Shown here: piece after piece, positions 29,018-36,612 of the stretch
How the letters are laid out: each line of letters begins with the position of its first letter
Numbering within the stretch: position 1 is the stretch's first letter
Assembly (NCBI RefSeq): GCF_002335525.1
Contig: NZ_BDUF01000007.1
Location: forward strand, 33,751 to 97,750
Origin: Effusibacillus lacus
GTDB lineage: Bacteria > Bacillota > Bacilli > Tumebacillales > Effusibacillaceae
DNA: 64,000 nucleotides
Reading direction: 5' to 3'
The notes under the pieces: model-generated
The model's input: only the letters and a program-made list of their open reading frames with translations
The model's database searches: none
Told to the model about the DNA's origin: nothing
Translations under genes and position numbers: made by a program

Positions 29018-29489
29018 CGGATTCCCTCCGCATCAGGTGATTTTCCCACCATAGCACCAATCCGAAAGCCAGTGCCCCCAACACCCGGATTGTACCCGCA
29101 ACAAAGAATGCTATGTTCATGGAGGTCGCCTTATAGATGGCAACCCCGACCATCGGTGCAAAGATACCGGAAATCCCCACCGATGCCGGAAAAAACGGGA
29201 TTAATGCAATCAGCAAAATAAACATCCTTGCCGACAGCAGCGTGACTGCGGTAATGGTCTTCTTTTTAACCAGTTTATCCATAAAAATAGCGCCCGGAAT
29301 CAGCGCAAGAATGCCTGTCACCGCCGGAAGTGACGACAGCCAGGCAACTTGTTGGTCGGACGCGTGTAAGACTTTAATCGCAAAGATCGGTATGAACGGA
29401 TTATACAAATTCAGGGAGAGAAACTCAAAGATCCCCTGGATATTCCCATACTTGATGTTATGCCTAAGATGCTTATATGCCGCATCCAA
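29001..29489 (-). pseudogene. Internally deleted MFS transporter
   Basis: The frame is open for 162 aa, less than half an MFS transporter. The first part looks like the MFS N-terminus: IQGIFEFLSLNLYNPF, then an A-motif-like FMDKLVKKKTITAV between helices 2 and 3. After ALIPFFPAS it passes straight to helices resembling the C-terminal end (GIFAPMVGVAIYKATS, RVLGALAFGLVLWW). An in-frame loss of about 230 residues is inferred. The TTG start has AAAGAGGTG upstream. It lies in the yabA-yabB interval and its 3' end holds the next gene's SD, which may explain why a remnant survives. Confidence 0.65.
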
Positions 29490-29493
29490 TTTT

Positions 29494-29820
29494 TCACACC
29501 TCTTTGTAAAGGAAAGACAAACAAAACATGCAGCCTCCTTGGGTCCGCAGGGAACCATATTGGGCATTGCATACATGAAACCCTTCGTGGTAAAGGCGTG
29601 CCAACGCATCGAAGCCTTCGCCCATCTGCACCGAACCCTCCCCCTGTTTGGAAGATTTTCGGTTCATCCGGTTTCGGAGGTTTTCGTTCTCAATCTGAAG
29701 CTTCGAGTTTTCTTCCAGAAGTTCGATGATTTTTTTCTTCAGGCTTCCCAGTTCCCCATAGAGTTCTCCAATCCGCTCCTCTAAATGAGCCACCTGGGCA
29801 AACACCGCTTGTTTGTCCAT
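29494..29820 (-). CDS. yabA: Replication initiation control protein YabA
   Basis: The 108 aa protein has an N-terminal leucine-zipper coiled coil (about 5-55: [19 protein letters not shown]) and a C-terminal zinc site [10 protein letters not shown] then [10 protein letters not shown]. YabA binds DnaA and the DnaN clamp and limits re-initiation; in B. subtilis it is encoded in this same interval. The ATG has AGGGTGGGAG upstream. Both partners, dnaA and dnaN, are also in this window. Confidence 0.95.
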   Translation of the reverse strand: MDKQAVFAQVAHLEERIGELYGELGSLKKKIIELLEENSKLQIENENLRNRMNRKSSKQGEGSVQMGEGFDALARLYHEGFHVCNAQYGSLRTQGGCMFCLSFLYKEV

Positions 29821-29836
29821 GGCTTTCTCCCACCCT

Positions 29837-30493
29837 TTACCCGGTTACTTGCTCATAGGAATCGTTTTCAAACTTCAGGCAGCACATCAATCTTCCGCAC
29901 AGCCCCGAGATTTTGGACGGATTCAGCGACAAGTTCTGGTCTTTGGCCATCCGGATGGAAACCGGATCGAAATCCCCCAGCCAGGATGAACAGCACAAAA
30001 TGCGACCGCAAGGCCCGATTCCACCGAGCAGCTTTGCTTCGTCCCTTACACCAATCTGGCGCAACTCAATCCGGGTGCGAAAAACAGCCGCCAAATCCTT
30101 GACCAGTTCACGGAAGTCCACTCTTCCATCCGCAGTAAAATAAAAAATCACCTTGTTCCGGTCAAAGGTATACTCTACATCCACCAACTTCATTTCCAAC
30201 TGATGCTCGCGGATTTTCTCAAGGCAGACCACTCGTGCTTCAGCCGCTTGCGATCTGTTCAGTTCCACCTGCTCCGCGTCTTTCAGATCCGCAATTCGGA
30301 TCACTTTCTTGAGCGGCAGGATAATGTCGTTCTCCGTCACTTCTTTCTTGCCGATTACAACTTGCCCGTACTCAACGCCACGGGCAGTCTCCACGATCAC
30401 ACTGTCATTCGTCTTGACCGGAAGCGGCCCTGGGTCAAAGTAATAGATCTTGCCCGCTTTCTTGAAGCGGACCCCGATCACTGTATATGTCAT
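29837..30493 (-). CDS. ricT: RicT (YaaT), PSP1-domain regulator, short C-terminus
   Basis: The 218 aa protein matches Ric[17 protein letters not shown] at the start, [18 protein letters not shown] segment near 35, the Fe-S region GPCGRILCC near 165 and [14 protein letters not shown] near 197. With RicA and RicF, RicT promotes RNase Y mRNA processing, biofilm and sporulation phosphorelay. It stops just after [15 protein letters not shown], whereas B. subtilis YaaT continues for roughly 50 more residues. The stop is clean and is followed by the yabA SD, so the shortening looks settled. Confidence 0.92.
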   Translation of the reverse strand: MTYTVIGVRFKKAGKIYYFDPGPLPVKTNDSVIVETARGVEYGQVVIGKKEVTENDIILPLKKVIRIADLKDAEQVELNRSQAAEARVVCLEKIREHQLEMKLVDVEYTFDRNKVIFYFTADGRVDFRELVKDLAAVFRTRIELRQIGVRDEAKLLGGIGPCGRILCCSSWLGDFDPVSIRMAKDQNLSLNPSKISGLCGRLMCCLKFENDSYEQVTG

Positions 30494-30498
30494 AGGTT

Positions 30499-31479
30499 TT
30501 ATTCCCCCTGCAGTTGCAGTACCATGTGTTCCAGTGCCAACTGCTGGTTTGCATGGGATAGTAAACGTCTCTTGGCCGACAAGACAATCTCCACCATTTG
30601 GACCAAGTCTCCTAAACTATGGGTTGCCGCTTGGGACTGAATGCGAGAGATTTGATTCTCGTAAACAATCCGGTTCGTCAGACCGAGTTTGGCGTTTACC
30701 AGATCCCGATACCACCACGCCAGACAATCCAGAAAAGAATCCACGTCCTCTTGGGTCCAGCCCGGTTTGCTGATTTTGTCCTGTATGGTCAAGAGTGGAT
30801 TGCCTCTATCAGCACTGATTTCTTCGCTTAATTGTACCACCAGATTCACAATTTCGGCAAATTTCTCATACTCGGAAAATTTTCTAGCCGAACCAATGCT
30901 TTCCTTTACGTAGGCTAACAGTCTGGCTTTAGCGGAGGAATTTCCCTCTGACTGCAGGGCATTCTGAATGGCACTAGCCGGGAGGCGGTGAAATGGAATG
31001 ATCTGGCAGCGGGAAACAACGGTGGGCAACAGGCCTTCCTTGCGATTGGCAATCAGAATGGCCACTACCGGGGTAGGAGGTTCCTCCAGGAATTTCAGGA
31101 GCGCATTGGCCGCTTCCGTCGTCATTTGTTCCGCCCTGGTCACGATATATACCTTGCGGTTGGCTTCCATCGCCTTGAGAGCAAAAGTTTTCTGCACCTC
31201 ACGGATCTGCTGGATCTTGATTGTTTGCCCTTCCGGTTCCAGCCAGACAATGTCCGGGTGATTCCCCGAATCCACGCGTCGGCAGCTGGCACAATTCCCA
31301 CAAGGCTTGACTGCATTTTCACTCTCGCAAAGAATTCCTTTGGCAAAATGAATGGCCGTCTCCTTCATTCCGAAGTCCTCGGGTCCCAGGAACAAATAGG
31401 CATGCGCCAGTCTTCCCGCTGACAACATATTTTGCAGCATCTTGGCGGCTGACCCTTCCACCGGCCATTTTTCACTCAT
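30499..31479 (-). CDS. holB: DNA polymerase III delta' subunit HolB
   Basis: The 326 aa clamp-loader subunit has RLAHAYLFLGP near 25 with a degenerate P-loop, a zinc module CGNCASC near 60-65, VYIVTRAEQMTTEAANALLKFLEEPP near 105-130 and VVSRCQIIPF (SRC motif). It helps load DnaN onto DNA. The ATG at 31479 has ACAGGTGAT upstream and overlaps no gene; an upstream frame runs into yaaR. It belongs to the tmk-yaaQ-yaaR-holB-ricT-yabA run of Bacilli. Confidence 0.95.
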   Translation of the reverse strand: MSEKWPVEGSAAKMLQNMLSAGRLAHAYLFLGPEDFGMKETAIHFAKGILCESENAVKPCGNCASCRRVDSGNHPDIVWLEPEGQTIKIQQIREVQKTFALKAMEANRKVYIVTRAEQMTTEAANALLKFLEEPPTPVVAILIANRKEGLLPTVVSRCQIIPFHRLPASAIQNALQSEGNSSAKARLLAYVKESIGSARKFSEYEKFAEIVNLVVQLSEEISADRGNPLLTIQDKISKPGWTQEDVDSFLDCLAWWYRDLVNAKLGLTNRIVYENQISRIQSQAATHSLGDLVQMVEIVLSAKRRLLSHANQQLALEHMVLQLQGE

Positions 31480-31492
31480 ACCATCACCTGTT

Positions 31493-31939
31493 TCAGGAAT
31501 AGAGATTGACCAACAATCCACGGATATCCCCGATTTTCTTGAGGATTTCCAATTGGTTCTTTTCTTCTTTCAGGACTTCCTCCGCCAGTTGCGCCATCAA
31601 CTCATCCAACTCCGAAACGATCTTGTAGAGTTTCATGCGGCCGCGGCGGTTCACTCCTTGTTGTTCCTTCAATCCGAATCCGCCCTTAACGATTTCTTCC
31701 AGGAATTTGCGGATCCGTTCCTTGTAGTTCATCAATGAACGCCATGTCAGCTGCTTGGACAGTTCCTTCCCCATTTGATCGATGGACTGCAGGAGCCTGT
31801 CCAGTTCCGCTTTCTGCATGCGTGTGCCGGTCAGCTTCAGAATATCTTGAAAGGCAGGGCGATTGACGTCCCCTGCCTGTTTGTCTTCCCGCAATCCCAA
31901 TTGTTCTATAAAAGTGCTGGATCTTCGGTCAATCTTCAA
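31493..31939 (-). CDS. yaaR: YaaR family protein (DUF327)
   Basis: The 148 aa protein has the DUF327 pattern: FQDILKLTGTRMQKAELDRLL, then WRSLMNYKERIRKFLEEIV and a helical C-terminus ending EILKKIGDIRGLLVNLYS. It is predicted all-helical and cytoplasmic. Its function is unknown. The TTG start has AAGGGGGA 6-7 bases upstream. Conserved between yaaQ and holB. Confidence 0.9.
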   Translation of the reverse strand: MKIDRRSSTFIEQLGLREDKQAGDVNRPAFQDILKLTGTRMQKAELDRLLQSIDQMGKELSKQLTWRSLMNYKERIRKFLEEIVKGGFGLKEQQGVNRRGRMKLYKIVSELDELMAQLAEEVLKEEKNQLEILKKIGDIRGLLVNLYS

Positions 31940-31951
31940 TGCGGATCCCCC

Positions 31952-32281
31952 TTAGTAGTGGGCGTATTTTTCCACATCAAGCACAAACACCGTGGCGCCT
32001 CCCACCTGTACCGACACCGGAAACGGAACGTAAGAGTCGATTTGGTTGCCCATCGGCGACATGGGGTTTACCAGCTGTTCACGGGCCCGGCAACTCTGCC
32101 GAATCAGATCGAGCACCTCATCCACTCGTTCTTTTTCAATACCAATCATGAAAGTGGAGTTTCCGGATTTCAGGAATCCGCCCGTACTTGCCAGTTTGGT
32201 TGCACGGATGCCTGCCTTGACGAGGCGGTCTGACAATTTGACGCTGTCCTTGTCCTGGACCACTGCAATAATAAGACGCAA
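31952..32281 (-). CDS. darA: Cyclic-di-AMP receptor DarA (YaaQ)
   Basis: The 109 aa PII-like protein begins MRLIIAVVQDKDSVKLSDRL and has TKLASTGGFLKSGNSTFMIG, the loop that forms the c-di-AMP pocket in DarA/PstA. It is a small trimeric signal receptor whose downstream partner is not known. The TTG start has GGAGGGAA upstream. It sits between tmk and yaaR as in other Firmicutes. Confidence 0.95.
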   Translation of the reverse strand: MRLIIAVVQDKDSVKLSDRLVKAGIRATKLASTGGFLKSGNSTFMIGIEKERVDEVLDLIRQSCRAREQLVNPMSPMGNQIDSYVPFPVSVQVGGATVFVLDVEKYAHY

Positions 32282-32294
32282 GGCATTTCCCTCC

Positions 32295-32918
32295 TTATGG
32301 ATTCAGAAGTTTATCCATCTCGTGCCGAACCCGGTCTGCAATTTCCTGAATGGACTTGGTTCCGTCAAGTATTACGAAGCGATTCGGTTCCTTTGCGGCC
32401 AGCGCGAGAAAGGTTTCGCGAACACGTTTGTGATAAGACACTTCTCTTCCCTCAATCCTGTCGAGCCCTCTCTTTTCTTCAATCCGGGACAGTCCCTGTT
32501 CCGTGTCAATGTCGATCAGAAAGGTCCGATGGGGCCAGAGTCCCTCTGTAGCCTCTTCGTTCCAACGCCGAATCATTTCCGGGGACAGTCCCAATCCGAC
32601 TGCCTGATAGGCAATGCTTGCATCAATATAGCGATCACAGAGCACCACTTTTTCCTCAAGCAGTGCCGGTCGGATAACCTCTTCCACATGCTGGGCGCGG
32701 GATGCCGCATATAGCAAAGCTTCCGTCTTCGGTGCCATGGACTTATTATCCGGATCCAGCAACAATGCCCGGATTTTGTCAGCCAGCGGCGTCCCGCCAG
32801 GTTCACGGGTCGTAATGTATTCTATGCCCAAAGAACCCAGGTGGTCAGCAAGCAATTGAAGTTGTGTCGACTTTCCTGCACCGTCCGGCCCTTCAAATGT
32901 GATAAACAGTCCTGACAT
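32295..32918 (-). CDS. tmk: Thymidylate kinase
   Basis: The 207 aa kinase makes dTDP from dTMP. It begins MSGLFITFEGPDGAGKSTQ with the P-loop, then TTREPGGTPLADKIR, the DRY motif CDRYIDASIAYQ and a lid RIEGREVSYHKRVRE. The ATG at 32918 has CAGGAGAG 5-6 bases upstream. Its start lies inside the end of the decarboxylase gene (26-base overlap), so the two are co-transcribed. Confidence 0.96.
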   Translation of the reverse strand: MSGLFITFEGPDGAGKSTQLQLLADHLGSLGIEYITTREPGGTPLADKIRALLLDPDNKSMAPKTEALLYAASRAQHVEEVIRPALLEEKVVLCDRYIDASIAYQAVGLGLSPEMIRRWNEEATEGLWPHRTFLIDIDTEQGLSRIEEKRGLDRIEGREVSYHKRVRETFLALAAKEPNRFVILDGTKSIQEIADRVRHEMDKLLNP

Positions 32919-34377
32919 TGGCACTCTCCTGTTCAATCACCCGGACGTACTCCAGAGTGGGATCGTCTGTACCTTGAAACCGGGTTCCGATGGTTTTCAT
33001 TTCCTGCAAATACTCGATCAGTTCTTTGGTATACCGCTCACCCGGCAAAATTAACGGAATGCCGGGCGGATATGGAATTACGGGTTCCGCAGCAACCTGT
33101 CCCGCTGCTTCTTCCAGTTTGACACGTTGACAAAATCCTTGCAAGGCATCTTTTGGAAGCATGGCTTGCTCCAATCGAAAAAAATGTTCTGCCGGTCCGG
33201 AGACGGTCTTGGACAGTTTTTGGCGCCAGTCACTCTTGATATACTCCTTCAGAGACCGAAGTCCCTGCAACAGCCGGTTCACCTGTTTATCCGTATCGGC
33301 AAAAGAGAAAACAGCCAATACATGCCCCTCATCCGCCATTTCACAATAGATCCCCAGATTCTCCCGAAGGATCTGATCAGCTTCCAAGCCGCTGATCCCT
33401 AACCCTTTCACTTGAATCCACCACTTGAACGGATCGATTAACGAAACGTCCCCGCTGCCTTCATAGAGCCGCAAGCCTTGAATTTGACCGCATTCGCGCC
33501 GTCCCTGTGCAATTGTCTGCAACGCTTGTCCCAGCAACTTTCGCCCTTGCGTTTGCATCTGGAATCTGGCGGCGTCCAAGGAAAGCAGCATGAGATAGGA
33601 AGGGCTTGAAGTTTGCACCATTCCCAGCATGGTGCGCAGCCGTTCCCTGTCATAACGCCCCCGGTTGCCATGCAGCATCGCAGTGCCGGTTAAGGATCCT
33701 AGCATTTTGTGAGTGCTTTGCACGACCAGATCGGCACCACATTGAATGGATGAAGGGGGCAACTCTTCATGAAAGGAAAAATGGGCTCCGTGCGCCTCAT
33801 CCACCAGCAGCGGCTTGCCATGATGGTGAACCACTGCGGCAATCTCCCGAATATCCGAACAAACACCCTGATAGGTGGGACTCGCGATTAAGACAGCCTG
33901 TGCGTCAGGGTTTTCCTGCAGTGCCAGCTCTACTTGTTCCGAATGAATTACTGTGGGGATCCCAAATTCTTCATCAACGTCGGGAGTCAAATAAACAGGA
34001 CGGGCTCCCGCCAGCATTACGGCATTGTGAACCGATTTGTGGGCATTGCGCGGAATCACCACCTTGTCTCCGGGTCGGCAGACGGTGAGGATCATCGCAA
34101 GATTGCCGGCAGTCGACCCTCCAACCAGAAAATAGGTTTCGTCACACCGAAAAGCATGAGCTGCCAATTGCTGGGCTTCTTCAATAGCTCCGGAGGGCTG
34201 ATGCAAATCATCAAGTCCGGGAAGTTCGGTGAGGTCCAGGCGCAACCCCGCTCCCAACCAAACGGCGGCCTCCGCCGGGAACCCCCGACCCATCTTGTGA
34301 CCCGGTACGTGCAAAGGCAAGGGATTTTTTTTCAGGTGATCCTGCAGAGCTTCCAATACCGGGATTTGCTTGTCCAC
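32893..34377 (-). CDS. yaaO: Orn/Lys/Arg decarboxylase family enzyme (YaaO-like)
   Basis: The 494 aa PLP enzyme matches the group I Orn/Lys/Arg decarboxylases of Bacilli: LPLHVPGHKMGRG near 20, YFLVGGSTAGNLAMI near 83, VIPRNAHKSVHNAV, LLVDEAHGAHF and the PLP lysine in QSTHKMLGSLTG near 222. Members make cadaverine, agmatine or putrescine; substrate cannot be told here. A GTG start gives 8-base spacing to GGAGG, better than the TTG two codons earlier. It leads the tmk-holB operon and is driven by a promoter that shares a palindrome with the malic enzyme gene. Confidence 0.88.
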   Translation of the reverse strand: MDKQIPVLEALQDHLKKNPLPLHVPGHKMGRGFPAEAAVWLGAGLRLDLTELPGLDDLHQPSGAIEEAQQLAAHAFRCDETYFLVGGSTAGNLAMILTVCRPGDKVVIPRNAHKSVHNAVMLAGARPVYLTPDVDEEFGIPTVIHSEQVELALQENPDAQAVLIASPTYQGVCSDIREIAAVVHHHGKPLLVDEAHGAHFSFHEELPPSSIQCGADLVVQSTHKMLGSLTGTAMLHGNRGRYDRERLRTMLGMVQTSSPSYLMLLSLDAARFQMQTQGRKLLGQALQTIAQGRRECGQIQGLRLYEGSGDVSLIDPFKWWIQVKGLGISGLEADQILRENLGIYCEMADEGHVLAVFSFADTDKQVNRLLQGLRSLKEYIKSDWRQKLSKTVSGPAEHFFRLEQAMLPKDALQGFCQRVKLEEAAGQVAAEPVIPYPPGIPLILPGERYTKELIEYLQEMKTIGTRFQGTDDPTLEYVRVIEQESANVRTVYHI

Positions 34378-34393
34378 AAACAACGCCTCCGTT

Positions 34394-34409
34394 TGTACTG
34401 ATGCGTACA
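34394..34409. repeat. Palindrome in the yaaO leader
   Basis: TGTAC-N6-GTACA lies between the yaaO -10 and its start codon, where a bound protein or hairpin could block expression. No regulator is identified. Confidence 0.4.
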
Positions 34410-34425
34410 GATTTCTTTTGCTACA

Positions 34426-34473
34426 ATTATACCGTTCACAACACTTGTTTCAATACGTTGAAACTTGTACAAT
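34426..34473. promoter_or_regulatory. Divergent yaaO and malic-enzyme promoters over one palindrome
   Basis: Plus strand: TTGTTT, 17 bases, TACAAT for the malic enzyme gene. Minus strand: TTGAAA, 16 bases, TATAAT for yaaO. The perfect palindrome GTTTCAA-TACG-TTGAAAC (34447-34464) fills the plus spacer and covers the minus -35 box, so one regulator could control both. Confidence 0.7.
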
Positions 34474-34516
34474 AATCTAAAGTTTCCAGTTATTTCACAG
34501 GATTGGGGGCCAAACA

Positions 34517-35953
34517 ATGGCACTGCAGCACAACGTCGGACTAAGTCTGATTTTTCGCCTTGAAATTGAGAATTCCAGCACCACATTTGGCAAGCTGGCT
34601 TCCATAATCGGTGAAGCGGGCGGCGACATCATCGCCGTGGACGTCATCAGCGTTTCCAAGGAGACGGTGATCCGGGATGTCAACATTAACGTATTCGACA
34701 GAGAACACGGGCAGAAAATCGTTGCCGCACTGGACGCAGCTCCCGGCATCAAAGTCATCAACGTTTCCGACCGGACCTTCTTGATGCACATTGGCGGCAA
34801 AGTTGAAGTAACCCCCAAGGTACGGGTCAAAAACCGGGATGACCTGTCCCGGGTGTATACCCCTCACGTTGCGAGGGTATGCCAGGCCATACATGAAGAT
34901 CCCTCCAAAGCGTTTCAATTGACCATTAAGCGAAACACTGTCGCGGTCGTCTCTGATGGTACGGCAGTCTTGGGTCTTGGGGACATCGGTCCCTATGCCG
35001 CAATGCCGGTAATGGAAGGGAAAGCTATGCTGTTCAAACAGTTTGCCGGCGTGGATGCTTTCCCGATCTGTTTGAACACCAAAGACACCGATGAGATCGT
35101 GAACATAGTCAAGGCGATTGCGCCAGCCTTTGGCGGAATCAACCTGGAGGATATATCGTCTCCCCGTTGTTTCGAAATTGAAGAACGGCTCAAGGAAGAG
35201 TTGGATATCCCTGTCTTCCATGACGATCAACACGGAACGGCCGTGGTTCTGCTGGCAGGATTGATCAACGCGGCCAAAGTGGTCGGGAAACGCCTTGAAG
35301 ATCTGAAAGTCGTGGTTGTAGGTATTGGAGCTGCAGGTGTTGCCTGCACCAAGATGATTCTTGCGGCCGGCGTGAACAACATTATCGGTGTAGACCGAAT
35401 CGGCATTCTGAACCGCAACGAAGACTACGAAAACAACATGTGGGATTGGTACGCCGCAAACACGAACCCGGAGAACCTGACCGGAACTTTAGATGATGCA
35501 ATCAAAAGTGCCGATGTGTTTGTCGGGCTGTCAGGCCCCGGCGTCCTTAAGGTGGAACACCTCAAGTCCATGGCAAAAGATCCTATCGTATTTGCCATGG
35601 CCAATCCAAATCCGGAAATTGATCCCGAACTGGCGGAACCTTATGTTCGGGTGATGGCGACCGGACGTTCGGACTATCCCAACCAAATCAACAATGTCCT
35701 GTGCTTCCCCGGTATCTTTAAAGGAGCTCTGCAGTGCCGGGCAAGAACCATTAACGAAGAAATGAAACTGGCGGCTGCTCGCGCCATTGCATCCGTTGTA
35801 ACCGATGATGAACTGTCCGAGCACTACATAATCCCGTCTGTATTTAACAAAAAAGTTGCGGAGGTTGTTTCCGAGGCTGTTATGGAGGCTGCCTATACAA
35901 GTGGAGTGGCGCGGCGTGAACGACGGGATATCGGTTCCAACAACAATTTCTAG
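34517..35953 (+). CDS. NAD(P)-dependent malic enzyme with N-terminal ACT domain
   Basis: The 478 aa enzyme decarboxylates malate to pyruvate. Residues 1-90 form an ACT-like sensory domain (SLIFRLEIENSSTTFGKLAS). The catalytic part has VSDGTAVLGLGDIGPYAAMPVM split over 140-165 and FHDDQHGTAVVLLAGL near 235. The nucleotide fold is VVVGIGAAGVACTKM, and FAMANPNPEI lies near 370. The N-terminal ACT suggests control by an amino acid or similar ligand. The ATG has GGGGGCC upstream. It is plus strand, monocistronic, with a clear promoter and terminator. Confidence 0.93.
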   Translation: MALQHNVGLSLIFRLEIENSSTTFGKLASIIGEAGGDIIAVDVISVSKETVIRDVNINVFDREHGQKIVAALDAAPGIKVINVSDRTFLMHIGGKVEVTPKVRVKNRDDLSRVYTPHVARVCQAIHEDPSKAFQLTIKRNTVAVVSDGTAVLGLGDIGPYAAMPVMEGKAMLFKQFAGVDAFPICLNTKDTDEIVNIVKAIAPAFGGINLEDISSPRCFEIEERLKEELDIPVFHDDQHGTAVVLLAGLINAAKVVGKRLEDLKVVVVGIGAAGVACTKMILAAGVNNIIGVDRIGILNRNEDYENNMWDWYAANTNPENLTGTLDDAIKSADVFVGLSGPGVLKVEHLKSMAKDPIVFAMANPNPEIDPELAEPYVRVMATGRSDYPNQINNVLCFPGIFKGALQCRARTINEEMKLAAARAIASVVTDDELSEHYIIPSVFNKKVAEVVSEAVMEAAYTSGVARRERRDIGSNNNF

Positions 35954-35962
35954 TTTTATGCC

Positions 35963-35991
35963 AAAGGGGCTGTCCGTTGGACAGCCCCTTT
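35963..35991 (+). terminator. Terminator after malic enzyme gene
   Basis: Perfect 13-bp stem AAAGGGGCTGTCC/GGACAGCCCCTTT with a 3-base loop. It lies between convergent malic enzyme and csfB genes and may serve both. Confidence 0.8.
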
Positions 35992-36009
35992 CCCTGCACA
36001 ACCAAACGG

Positions 36010-36198
36010 CTATGAAATCTTGTCAAGCCAGATGGGTTTCAACCGTTCTATATAAAAATCATATTTTTCGTCTTCTACATCTGTCTGGACAATTTCGCGC
36101 TCACAAGCAGCACAGACAAACTGATCCCATATCCGGATACCGGAAGTTTTGGGCTCCCGGCAAACGATGCAAACATGCGTTTCTGGGGTATCTCTCAT
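36010..36198 (-). CDS. csfB: Anti-sigma-G factor Gin (CsfB)
   Basis: The 62 aa protein has HVCIVCREPKTSGI and FVCAACEREIV, two CxxC pairs forming the Gin zinc site, and a C-terminal helix YIERLKPIWL. Gin blocks sigma-G until forespore engulfment is complete. The ATG at 36198 has CGGTGA nearby; an in-frame ATG nine codons upstream lacks an SD. bofA is next to it, as in B. subtilis. Confidence 0.92.
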   Translation of the reverse strand: MRDTPETHVCIVCREPKTSGIRIWDQFVCAACEREIVQTDVEDEKYDFYIERLKPIWLDKIS

Positions 36199-36298
36199 AT
36201 TTTCACCGCTTTCCGACTCTTTCATCTAGCATTAGTGTAGGTCAAATCTCTTTGTTTTTATACCTATACTATGAAAAAGCCGGAAAATAGGTGAACAT

Positions 36299-36499
36299 CT
36301 AAGCCAGAACCCACAATTGAATTACAATCAGGGCAGCCAGCCCCGGCACCCCCAACAATCCTACCAGCAAGGCGGTAACCGGATTGATCGGAATATGAAG
36401 CTGGATATACTGACCTGCCAGGTTTATCAGAAATAGCCCGATCACCCCGAACAACAACGTTTTGGCTAGTCCGATCAGAATGCTGCCTACGGAATTCAT
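36299..36499 (-). CDS. bofA: Pro-sigma-K processing inhibitor BofA
   Basis: The 66 aa membrane protein has two hydrophobic helices (LLFGVIGLFLINLAG and LLVGLLGVPGLAALIVIQL) around the loop HIPINPVTA, the BofA signature. BofA holds the SpoIVFB protease inactive in the outer forespore membrane until the forespore signal. I chose the second ATG, 6 bases after GGGGG; the first abuts the SD. An oxidoreductase operon now separates it from yaaL and recR. Confidence 0.93.
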   Translation of the reverse strand: MNSVGSILIGLAKTLLFGVIGLFLINLAGQYIQLHIPINPVTALLVGLLGVPGLAALIVIQLWVLA

Positions 36500-36573
36500 T
36501 TTCATCCCCCCTTTGTCTTACTCTATTCTATGAACGATTCAGACAAGCTATGAGTGGTTGCAAAAATAGAAGA

Positions 36574-36605
36574 GCCCGGTCTCCGCAGTACCCTGCGATC
36601 CGGGC
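36574..36605 (-). terminator. Terminator after oxidoreductase operon
   Basis: GCCCGG-CGCAG pairs with CTGCG-CCGGGC around GGTA with small bulges, followed on the minus strand by TCTTCTATTTTT. Confidence 0.75.
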
Positions 36606-36612
36606 CGAAATC

